Position numbers and translations under genes: made by a program. This document shows positions 22,237-34,194 of a stretch of 64,000 bases of DNA, piece by piece. Under the pieces are notes generated by a model. That model searched no databases, was not told the origin of the DNA, and saw only the letters and a list, made by a program, of their open reading frames with translations. Each line of letters begins with the position of its first letter. The stretch's first letter is position 1. Origin of the DNA: Diphasiastrum complanatum (lineage: Eukaryota > Streptophyta > Lycopodiopsida > Lycopodiales > Lycopodiaceae); contig CM055092.1 in assembly GCA_029204225.1 (NCBI GenBank), forward strand, positions 72,550,308 through 72,614,307, in the 5' to 3' direction.

Positions 22237-23692
22237 TCATGCTTGCTGAACTGGTGGAGCAGGCTGCCAAAACTTGCGTAATCGGCTGCCATTCATAGGA
22301 GTATCAAATCGTTTTCCGTCCAAGTGCTCAAGAATTATTGCGCCATACTTAAGGATTTCCTTCACTTTATACGGGCCTTCACCGGTAAACTTCAATTTTC
22401 CCTTGATCAACTTGGTTTTGTACATCAACGCGAGATCTCCTGCTTTTAGATCCTTTTGGTGCAATCAATGACCGTGCCATGCCTTGCGGCGGGCTTTTTC
22501 TGTTGCTAACGCATGAACTGTCATCAATCTTGTGCAATGCTTCATGACGGAGTTGTAAAGACTTATCATCATTTAACCGTTCCGTTGCTGCTATGCGTAA
22601 AGATGGGATTAAAAATTCAATTGGCATGACAACATCTTGACCATAAACCAGTTGAAAGAGTGTTTGATTTGTACTACTTTTGTAAGTAGTTCAGAATGCC
22701 CATAATGCTGCATACAGTTTATGTTCCCAATCAGATCGACTCGCTTCAACTATTTTGTCATAGTAGTGCAGAGAATCTTATTGGAAGATTCAGCTTGGCC
22801 ATTCTCTCGGGGATAGTAAAGAGTACTAAATCTGTGTATAACAAAAAAATCTTCCAGTAAACACTTTATTATTTGATTAACAAAGTGTGTACCCCGATCA
22901 CTAACAATCTCGATCGGACATCCAAACCTGATAATAATATTTTCATAGAGAAACTTGGTCGTAGATTTTGCATCAACAACTTTGACAGCTTTGGCTTCAG
23001 CCCACTTGGTCATATAATCAGTTGCTATGATAATGTATCGAGACTGAGATCCTTGCGCTGTAGGATGAATAGTACCAACATAATCCAGTCCCCATTTTTC
23101 AAATGGCTCTTGCGATAAAATCAGATGCAAGTGTCTAGTTCTATCTAGTAGTTCGTCATGCTCGCTGGCAAACATGACATGTCTGAATATAATTTTCTGT
23201 GTCCTTATGAAGCATAGGCCACCAACAACCTGATTGCAAAAGTTTGTGAACTGTAATATCAGTAGAGAAGTGTCCTCCGCCCATGCCATCATGTGAAAAC
23301 ATGATTAAATCTGGTATTTCATGCGGTAAAACACATCTACGTAGAATATTGTCTGATCCATGATGATATAATTGTCCTGCAATCAATTGATAAGGTTGAG
23401 CCTTATGAATCAATTGTCTCTTCTGTACTTTTGTCGAAGAGTCATTTGGTTGTCCTAGCATCAGGTACTCAACAATAATTGTTGCCCACTCAGGTACTGC
23501 TTCTACATAGAACAATGCAGCATCTGGTAATTCATCATCCACTTCAGTATTAACTGGTGCAGATTCAATTCGCAAAACGTGATCGGCTAGATAATGTTGC
23601 TTCCCCTTTCGAACCACAATTCGAAAGTCAAATTCAATCAATAACAGTAACCATTGCAATACGTCCAGTGTTGCATGTCTTGTTTACCAAGT
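22237..23692 (-). pseudogene. Tat element integrase
   Basis: The minus strand gives the zinc-binding domain (GGGHFSTDITVHK, GCWWPMLHKDT, CHVCQRA; 23156-23659). The core follows at 22750-23292 with LDYVG (Asp), EIVSDRGTHF (Asp) and ENGQAESSNK (Glu), all three catalytic residues being present. The C-terminal domain (22237-22464) has LKAGDLALMYKT, KFTGEGPYKV and NGSRLRKFW. One frame shift lies near 23200 and another break at 22464-22750. The protein is clearly related to the + strand integrase at 6354-7520. Confidence 0.9.
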
Positions 23693-25122
23693 AAAGTAAC
23701 GGCTGGTAATCCATATAAAATGCAAAGTGCGTTTCCATGAGGTAATGACGAAATTTTTGAATAGAAAAAATCATGGCTAACGCTTCATGTTTCGTTGTTG
23801 AATAGTTCTTCTCCAGATCTGTAAGCTGTCTGCTTGCAAATCGTATAGGATAGTCCTTCTTATAGTCACCTAGTTACGTCAAAACTGATCCAATGGCATA
23901 TTTCAAGGCATCCGTGTGAACATGAAATTCAACCGTCCAATCTGGAGAACGCAGTATCGAAGCTGAAGTTAATGCTTTTTTTAATTTTTCAAAGGCTTCT
24001 AACGCCTCTACTGTCCAAATAGGAACAATAGTTAGTTTGTATATAGGTCGTGCTAAATCCGCAAAGAAGATAATAAAAATTCGATAGTAGTTCGCATGAC
24101 CCATAAACTCCACGAATTGTTGGTGGTGGTGGCAATTCCACAATAACCTTGATTTTAAAATAATCTGTGGCAATGCCATGTCTTTATATCACATGCCCAA
24201 GCACAACTCCGTGGGAAACCCATATCTGGCATTTTTCTGGATTTAAGAAAATTTGATATTTGCGACATCTTTCAAATACTTTCTCCAATCGATCCAGGTG
24301 GTCTGTATCTGTACTATAGACTCCCAGGTCATCCAAGTAAATCTCAAGAAATTTCTATAGATAATCTTTAAAAGCAAATTGCATTACTCTTTGGAACGAA
24401 CTTGGTGCACTATAGAGTCCAAACGACATTACTTTGTAAGCATAGGTGTCCCATTCTGTTGCAAAAGCGGTTTTGTGGCGATCTGCAGGTGCAATCTTAA
24501 CCTGCTTGTAACCACTAAATCCATCCAGAAAACTATAAGCTTCTACTCCAGCAAGGCGATCCAAAATGCTCTCATTAAAAGGTAACAAAAAGTGATCCTT
24601 CCGCGCCACTTTGTTCAAAGCCTTGAGATTCACACAAATTCTCAATTTTCCATTCTTCTTAGGAACAATAAAAATCGATGAAATCCATTTGCTATGCTCG
24701 ATCTCATAAATGAAATCGGCATCAAGCAGTCTCTAAAGCTCTTTCTTTATCAGATCCGCAACATTAGGATTACAGCGATAGAACTTTGTAACCTTTGGAA
24801 CTGCATCAGGCAGCACTAAAGGTATGGTATGTTTAATAACTGATGTTGGAATACCCTTAAGATCTTGATAAGTCCATGCAAAGAAAGCTTGATACTTAAT
24901 AAGTATCATTCGTAGCGCTTGAAATTGTTCAGGATTAAGTTGTGATCCAACTTGTACAATATTTTCTGGTTCTCCTGGTTGAGCAAGATTCATTGCCTGT
25001 GTCCTAACTGGGCCATCATAAACCTCTTTCGATTTTGGCACCTGTTCTTCAGGTTCACGATGTGCTTTAGGTAACACGATAACCACATCATCCAGTGTGT
25101 AACGTTTAAAATGTTCGGGCAT
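23693..25122 (-). pseudogene. Tat element reverse transcriptase and RNase H
   Basis: Reading leftwards: QFQALRMILIKYQAFFAWTY and the LKGIPTSVIKHTIPL segment typical of Tat; FIYEIEHSKWISSIFIVPKK; LRICVNLKALNK; YSFLDGFSGYKQ; and the catalytic YLDD at 24328-24339, intact. Then GHANYYRIF and FHVHTDALKYAIGSVLT mark the start of RNase H at 23874-24179, and a broken RNase H continues to about 23690. Stops at 24733 (TAG), 24355 (TAG) and 23874 (TAA) each look like a former glutamine codon. Confidence 0.9.
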
Positions 25123-25538
25123 ATTATGTTGGACTACATTTGCTTGTTCTTAGTCAAAAGGACTTGTCTTGGATCTTCGCTTAGCCTTCTTAGCAGGAAT
25201 TGATCGTGAAGGTGATGACTTCCGAGACGATGATGTCTTGCTAGAACTCTAACTTGTAGAATCATCCTTACTTCTTCTTTGCCTTTATCCAGTAAGGGTG
25301 GCACATTTTTTGAATCAATCTTTTGAAGAGGATTTTCCCATTTCAGGACCGTATTATAATGTTGCTTGGCTTGTTTCTTTGTCATTGACCCTATAATCCT
25401 GTCTTCCTTCAATATAACTGCCTTGGGCGATTTTATTGTTGGCTCATCAGGAACATTACGCACTCTAAATCTGGTCGGATTCATATGATTAAAAATCTGC
25501 TCATCAGTAAGTTCTGCATTGTCATCATAAGTCTTCAA
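25123..25538 (-). pseudogene. Tat gag-pol linker region, protease not found
   Basis: Open for 134 codons with RFRVRNVPDEPTIKSP, a KKQAKQHYNTVLKWENP stretch, then a Ser-rich and basic region (KKAKRRSK). The position is where a protease would be expected, but I find no DTG or DSG active-site motif. A deletion of the protease is possible. The 3' part matches the fragment at 7966-8120. Confidence 0.6.
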
Positions 25539-26588
25539 TCGGATCTGGTATAGGTCTCGTTGATATCCAAGCTACATTCAGCACATTCAATGGAAAAGTG
25601 ATTGGTGTATCCAAGGTTCGATCCAATAATGAAATCTTGTTCAAATCTGACTGATTATCTTGTTGACACATATATCCTGTTGTACAATCAATCGTTGCAA
25701 GAGCTTCATTCCAGTTGACGGTATCCGTTTGAGAATCATAGTGAACTCCCAAATTTTTCTCTGGTCGGTCACAAGTACACCAGACATTTTCTCTGGTAGG
25801 AAAAGTTTTTGCAAACTTCTCAGGTTCCTTGTTCGCTTGTCCATGGAAATCTTCCAATGCTTTGATCTTTTCATCAAATTGCAACTGCAACTTTTCCATC
25901 TGTTTCTGCTGGTTCTTCCCGAGTTTCTTGAACTCATTGAGCATCATTTCTGCAGTAGCGTTGACATTCGTTGATGCAATAGTAATGGATGTCGTAGTGG
26001 TCTGCCCTACCATATAAGGCAACATACTGATATTCGACTCATCGTCTGAATCTTCATCCTCCTCCCGAATTACATCATCCATAGCATTCTGCAACATTGC
26101 GTACTCATTATGGCGTTTCAGCTCACGTATGATCCTTTTAGGTAAACCTGACAAAAACCACGTAATCATGGCATTTCTGTTAATCAGCTCAGGTTCGCAC
26201 TCAGATCTGAAGCGTTTCAACCGTTCAATGTAATCTTGAAACATTTTTCGCTTTCTCGTTTTAATTTTACTTAAAAGTAGGAAAGGTCTTCCATAAACTT
26301 TCGAGGTTTGAACCGTGTGATAAGGGCTCATTTAACAGTCTCCCAATCCGTATGCTCAGTTTCATCTTGATTATAGTACCAATCTTGTGCTGCACCTGTT
26401 AAGGCCATAGGAAAAAGCTTAAGTTTATTTTGGGGAAAAATTTCACCGTAGACTTCACAAGATTCAGCATAGACCTAAAGAAATCTAACTGAATCTGTTA
26501 ATCCATTGTTTTTTGGTAGATCCAAACAAGGTGCTCTTCTAACAATGATTGGATTGACTTCATGAGGAGCACCTCCAAGGGCAGCCAT
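25525..26588 (-). pseudogene. Tat element gag
   Basis: It starts with ATG at 26588 (MAALGGAPHEVNPIIVRR), hits a TAG at 26475-26477 where the related gag at 9985 has CAG, and continues through ALTGAAQDWYYNQDE. The core (25525-26331) has PELINRNAMITWFLSGLPK, an acidic patch EEDEDSDDE, and a coiled coil (KKLGKNQQKQMEKLQLQFDE). The C-terminal part lacks zinc knuckles, unlike the remnant at 8690-9985. Confidence 0.85.
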
Positions 26589-27784
26589 CTTCAGAGATTC
26601 AAATCAAGCAGACAATGAGATTGGATCTAGATTTTCAATCAAAACTATCTCAGATCAGATCTGCTAGATCTATTCCACTTGGCAAGAATCAGATTTCTAT
26701 ATCGTAAAAAGATTTCGAAATTCAATCAATCGATACTTCTCAAAAATGAAAAATTTCTCAGAATCAAAATCAGATTATATCAGATTTGACCCAAATTTTG
26801 AGAGAGACTTGATCTAAAAATCAGAATCTAAAAATAGAACTGGCGAAGGTTTCCTAGGCAAAGATTAACTCGGTGAAGGTTCAACAGTGCTATTTTTGAA
26901 AAAAAAACTCTTTGATCATACCTTTTCTAACAATTTCTATGGAAATAATCTTTGCCAAACTCTCAGACTGGAAATCTGACACATATAAAGCTAGCGTAAA
27001 CCCGACGAAGGTGGCACACAGAAACACAGTTTATGTAGTTTGACGAGGGTAAAAAACAAGATTTTCCATGATCTGGATAGGAAGAATGTTTGTCGAACTC
27101 AAAAATAGTATTTTACTATAAATAGAATGATCTGGAAACTCGACGAAAGTTTTGGCGAAGGATCAAGAGTAATATTGGCATTTTTGCAAAAAAGAGACTT
27201 TTTTTGGCAAAAATATGACAATATGACAACTGATCCTCTGAGAAAACCTTCTATTTTTGATATTATTCTTCGTTGACCTGGCAGTAGATAGATCTGAATC
27301 ACACCTATGCACAATGAATCGGACAAAGATTCTTATTTTGTATTTTTAGGATTTTGGTGAGGTTTTGGAGTTTTTTTTATGTTTCTAGAAATCTGCTGGG
27401 AAGGATTGTTCGCCCTTCAAATCGAAGGTTCTGTGATCAAAACCAAAGGTGTTTGCAACTCGGCAAAGGTTTCCTGAAGAGGACAAAAAGTTATCAGTTC
27501 TGATGATGATTTTTGCCTCCTTTTGACCAAAATCTGACAAATTTGACCGAGTTTTGTTGTTTTTTCTTATATCTCAGATCTAAATGGATCTTGAGATTGG
27601 TGATCTGAATAGCTTTTCTTGTTCCACAATCAAATTAGATTTCAAACAAGCAAATCCACTCAAATCAAGCAAAATCACTCCAAAACTAAATGCAGATCTA
27701 ACACTATTCATGCAACGACAAGATGTCTAATGCAAGCTAACCAACCAAAAAACATGCTGCAAACTGAAAAATTGGTGTAGCTCT
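26589..27784 (-). other. Leader of the Tat element between PBS and gag
   Basis: About 1.2 kb without coding potential. It holds many GGCGAAGGTT-type words on the + strand (26841, 26871, 27003, 27041, 27141, 27153, 27461) in AT-rich sequence. Long leaders are normal for Tat elements. The repeated motif is also found before the 3' ORF. Confidence 0.65.
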
Positions 27785-27799
27785 CCAGTAACGGCGCCA
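27785..27799 (-). other. Primer binding site of the Tat element
   Basis: On the minus strand TGGCGCCGTTACTGG lies four bases after the 5' LTR end. This resembles the TGGCGCCGTTGCCGG PBS (tRNA-Asp type) seen in Tat and Athila elements. Confidence 0.8.
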
Positions 27800-27803
27800 A
27801 AAT

Positions 27804-28522
27804 TGTATTGGTTTTCTTTCCTTGCCTAACCTCAACCCAAGATCTAATCAATCTAGCATCAAAGAGATGAAGTTAGCTGTCACGCATAGATTCGTTTCCA
27901 TGAGAACGATAGTACAGCTTAGATTTAGTTTAGATTTCAGCATGAATGGAAGATCCAAATCTAACTCTAACATCCATTAACCCTAAGCATTAACACTACA
28001 TCCACTAACACTAGATCCACAACAAGATAGCTTACTCTTTCTCTCTCTCCCCTTCTCCCTCATAAAAAGTATAATAACATGCAATCCCAATAACAATCAA
28101 ATCCAACAATTAGCAAAACAAAAATAAAGCATGAGAGATGGAGGAAAAGTGATAGAGAGCAAGGACATTCATAAATCCATTTCACAAGAGAACCAATCTG
28201 CTTTATTGAAATGAAGAAATGAGCACGTGTAGGAACTCGAGTTGGTCCCTTTTTATAGTAGAGAGGAGGACCCCGGCCTTCAAATTTAAAAAAGAGTGGG
28301 AACCATTCAAATTGGAGGGAAACCCAAATTTATTCACTAACTTGACATTTAGGCCTGCGACATTAAAAGTCCCGCAAAAAAGGCCTAAAGTCCTTTTATT
28401 GCCTTTCTAATTATCAAACCTCTATGTGATCATCGGGTTAGACTTACACACGCAGGGTGCCAAATCCCTCTCACTTATTAACTAGGGTTAGGGTTGCCTT
28501 GGGATCCACAAACCCTCCAACA
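27804..28522 (-). repeat. 5' LTR of the Tat element
   Basis: Shown on + it begins TGTATTGG and ends CCCTCCAACA, 719 bases. It pairs with 17693-18437, is flanked outside by AATGG and inside by the PBS. Confidence 0.92.
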
Positions 28523-28527
28523 AATGG
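28523..28527. repeat. Target site duplication AATGG, right
   Basis: Repeats 17688-17692. Copia integrase coding resumes directly in this AATGG with NGVAQRKNQ. Confidence 0.9.
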
Positions 28528-29576
28528 TGTAGCTCAAAGGAAGAATCAGACACTCATTGCAAGTCCTAAGAGCATGCTGGCCCATGCCCCTCTTCAAAGA
28601 AATTCTAGCTAGAAGTTGTTACCACAGCAGCCTACTTACAAAATCGATCATCAACAAAGCCTTGAATGACAAGACACCTTATGAGGTGTGGACACGATCA
28701 AAGCCATCACTCATAAACATTACAGTGTTTGGATGCAAAGCTTTCATTCAAATCTCTGCTGATCAACAGAAAAATCCGACCCAAGGATCGAACAATCAAA
28801 ATTCGACCCCAAGGTCGACCAGTCAAAATCCGATTCAAGGGTCGAACAACAGTAGATCAATTTTTATTGGCTACTCTCTAGATCAGAAGGCATACAAGCT
28901 CTACAACCTGGACAATCAGCAAGCATTCACAAGCAAAAATGTCATTTTTTTGGAAGACCAATTTTTTGACCAGAAAGAGAAAGCTACAGCAAAATCCGAC
29001 CCAAGGGTCGAAGATCAAAAATTCGATATTGACTCAGAAAATGAGTCAGAATCTGAAAGGGTTGAATCACATCAGAAGGTCGAATTTCAACCAAGATGGA
29101 CAAATCGACCCAGACAGCCTCCATCTTGGTTTATAGATGATCTAGTCTGCTACTTTGTGCAAGAATCAAATAAAAATTCGAAGGCAAAGTCAATTATTGA
29201 TGTTAACCAAGGTAAAGCAACAAAAGACAACAAATCTGTATTTCTAAATGAGAATGATTTCTATTCACTCGAATTTTTATTTCAAGTCTGTATCGAGTTT
29301 TTTCATCAACACCACTCTTTATGCAGATGATAATCTACTATTCAATATCAATCTGAATATGACGAAGGATCTAAAATGCAAGTTAGCACTGGAGTTCAAA
29401 AGGCCTGATATAGTTCCAGCCAATTGCTATCACGGAGTACAAAAATCAACCCAGTAGAACAAATCTGATGGCAGCAGATTACTTCACAACGGCTTTGGCA
29501 AAAGAGCACCAGCTCAGATTCAACGACAAGTTAAATCTGAATACGAAAGCTTTTCAGGATTCACATTAAGGGGGAG
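28528..29576 (+). pseudogene. Copia A integrase end joined to RT and RNase H scraps
   Basis: The right half of the interrupted copia. 28557-29330 is open and covers the integrase C-terminal part: KALNDKTPYEVWTRSKPSL, FGCKAFIQI, SIFIGYSLDQKAYKLYN, and an acidic linker ending in PSWFIDDLVCYF. It then jumps straight to LYADDNLLF, the RT catalytic site (near 29322), and soon to the RNase H end (ALAKEHQLRFNDKLNL). Most of RT and RNase H is deleted. A 27 bp in-frame repeat interrupts the integrase at 28770-28855. Confidence 0.8.
28777..28857 (+). repeat. 27 bp in-frame repeat with a palindromic core, three copies
   Basis: Cores CGACCCAAGGATCG (28777), CGACCCCAAGGTCG (28804) and CGATTCAAGGGTCG (28831) are spaced exactly 27 bases apart. 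A fourth isolated perfect copy, CGACCCAAGGGTCG, is at 28997-29010. The perfect form has 6 bp arms around AA. The repeats encode about nine residues each, rich in N, Q, S, T and P. Confidence 0.85.
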
Positions 29577-30366
29577 TGTTGGAACTCGATGCTCAGCCTC
29601 AAATCCATTTATTAATGAGCATCTTGAAAACTTTACAAAACCCAGAAATCAGAAGGCTTGAGTTTTTTAGAAGATCCAAAAATCCAATATCGGATTTTTT
29701 TGACCCAATGTCAAGCCTAACAAACAGAAATTTTCTGACCCTGGAATGGATCGGATCGGATTAAGGTGGAATTATCCAGATGTCTTTGACCCTAGATCGG
29801 GTTGAATCGGGTCTGATTTTTCCGACCTTGAAAAATTCGACCCTAACTATATTTTTGACCCAGTGTAAAAAATTGATCCTTTGTATATCTTTTGATACTT
29901 TGTAAAGTTCGATACTGTTTGACCCAATGACTTCGCGTTGATAGTCCGCCTACATTGTACATGTAGTTATAGTTCTAAGGCGGTTGTAATAATTGTAGAA
30001 AATATCAGTTATAGATATTTTAAGTAGTATATCAAGATAAGAATCTTCATCAAAATACTTCTTCTGATCTTTTGATATAAAAAACATTTGATAATTGTTT
30101 CTATCAATTCAATCAAATAGTTCTGTTGCATGTGTTATCACACACAACGGTCAGAGTTATCATTCTGGAGCCAGCTGAAGTTTTCACTTCATGCGATTAT
30201 ACTCCTTGTGGATATTAATCAGAGTACATTGTGTCTCTACTCAGTTGTTGTTCCATTGCACATTTTTTATTCATTCATTTTTGAACGTTCTGTTGTTAAC
30301 TGTGGCTCTTCCGATCCTACTGCCCACTCACTCAAGCTTTCGCTCACAAGCTACTGATTTCTAACA
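29577..30366 (+). mobile_element. 3' LTR of copia A
   Basis: The polypurine tract AAGGGGGAG ends at TGTTGGAACTCG (29577). The LTR probably ends ...TTTCTAACA at 30366, about 790 bases. GACCCTAGATCGGGT and related GACCC/GGGTC words, like the palindrome in its integrase, recur at 29690-29880. No 5' LTR is in the window. Confidence 0.65.
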
Positions 30367-32753
<2,387 letters not shown>

Positions 32754-32853
32754 TTTGACACACAATACCAAATATTTTCCAACAAGGAGTCCTTTTTCTT
32801 AGGATTTTTTGACACACAACACCAAATATTTTCCAACAAGGAGTCCTTTTTCT
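32754..32853. repeat. Direct repeat, 46 bp units at 54 bp spacing
   Basis: Units at 32754-32799 and 32808-32853 (TTTGACACACAAYACCAAAT, then ATTTTCCAACAAGGAGTCC) differ at one base. TAGGATTT lies between them. Confidence 0.9.
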
Positions 32854-33134
32854 AGATCGAGATCTCCTTGAGTAGGGTTATTTAGTACGGGAGGGGTGGG
32901 GGTCCTCTCCTTTGATCAAGATTTACGGGGAGTGGGTTATATATATAGTATGATAAGTATTTGCAATATACAAGAGTCACAACGAGAATACAATAACCTG
33001 AATTTTTTTTATCATAGTTAAAACTTATTTTCAACAATGAATTTATAAAATATATATATTCACAATGTAATTTGATAGTGAGAAAAAAAAAATCTTTGTA
33101 TTTTTTGTTGTTAAGGTTTGTCATCGGGAGGTTG

Positions 33135-33208
33135 ACCACTCTATGGCGAGGCTAAGATAGAGACCCACATAACCACTCTATAGCGAGGCTATCGTGGAGA
33201 CCCACATG
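33135..33208. repeat. 37 bp tandem repeat, two copies
   Basis: Units 33135-33171 and 33172-33208 (ACCACTCTATRGCGAGGCTA, then GAGACCCACAT) are head to tail with few differences. Confidence 0.85.
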
Positions 33209-33573
33209 TCCGCACTAATGCGGATCAGCGATGGGCCTCCGCTACCTCAGCCAAACCCTATGCCAACAAAGGCCCCCCAACCCACTAGTACCATGTAGAG
33301 AGTTTGGTGATGCTTTTTCAAAACCTTATTGGAGGGTGGGTTGGGGCTTTTATTTCTGTGCTTGGCCCATTTATTTTTCCCCTTCCTATCATTATTATTT
33401 TAATTTTTTGATCCCTTTTTTTTTTTTCAATAATTTGGTTGGGCGTTTTCCGTTTAGAGGGTCACCTGAGAAATGGTCATGCACCCCCGATCACGCCAGG
33501 CCTCGTGTCTTAACGGCACGCCATCAATTAAAGCTCTCCTCCGTTGGGTCTCGCAGCAAGCCTCAGATGTTGC

Positions 33574-33590
33574 CACGTGGTTTTAAATAA
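33574..33590 (+). promoter_or_regulatory. Candidate promoter of the DUF1639 gene: G-box and TATA-like box
   Basis: GCCACGTGG (core 33574-33579) is a G-box. It is followed at once by TTTTAAATAA, which could serve as a TATA element. A GC-richer stretch and a purine-rich (GAA)n block at 33690-33780, typical of plant 5' UTRs, follow. The transcription start is not fixed. Confidence 0.4.
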
Positions 33591-34194
33591 CCATTGGAGT
33601 ACCACCTGGCGGAGATCTAAGTGGTTGCGTGCGTGCTGAGTAGTGCGCGCTGTGAAGGTCCTTCGAGTGGGTTGGCCTCTTCGTAAGGAAGGTAAAGGAG
33701 GAGGAAGAAGAAGAAGAAGAAGAAGAAAAGAGAAGGAAAAAAAAGAGGAGGGCGGGCGAAAGAGAAGAGAGGAGGAGTTGTTCTTGTGTCTGATAATAAT
33801 ACGGGCAATCGTGTGAGAAGCTGAAGTGATCAGACAATAGCCCTGTGCCGCTGTGTTTTGGATCAGATTAGTGTAGTGCATTCGCTTGTTTTTGATTTAT
33901 TTTGATGCGGGATTCTATTTCTTGCCGAAATCTGGATTGTTATGAGGTTTGTTTTTGCCTTATTACCTTGTTCATGGCAAAATGATAATTGGTTCAGTGA
34001 GTTAAGCAAGTTTGCTTGTTGGTTTTTTTGGTTGTTGATGAGTGAAATTTCTGTGGATCTGATTTAATCTGATATGGATCTGTTTGCAGGGCCGAGTTGT
34101 TGCGATTTAGTGGTTGCCTTGGAAGGCTTGGCTGCCTTTTGATGTTTGTGGCCAAATTTTGAGGAAAATTTTCAGTTGTAATTTGTTCTTGACA

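Larger units (their letters stand above)
17693..28522 (-). mobile_element. Ty3-type (Tat-like) LTR retrotransposon, complete in structure
   Basis: This is a 10.8 kb minus strand element with two LTRs (27804-28522 and 17693-18437), a PBS complementary to a tRNA 3' end, a leader, gag, pol, an extra 3' ORF, a polypurine tract and a 5 bp target duplication. The PBS type, the FAW-Y-DLKG motif before RT and the extra ORF suggest the Tat lineage of plant Ty3 elements. By eye the LTRs differ at about 3% of aligned sites, plus an indel of about 33 bases, so insertion was not very recent. Gag, pol and the 3' ORF all carry stops and frameshifts, and no protease active site was found, so the copy is not autonomous. 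Confidence 0.9.

Noticed and set aside
33528-33881. 117-codon minus strand frame opposite the DUF1639 leader
   Set aside because: Low complexity (Ser/Phe/Leu runs from the GAA-rich leader) and no family resemblance.
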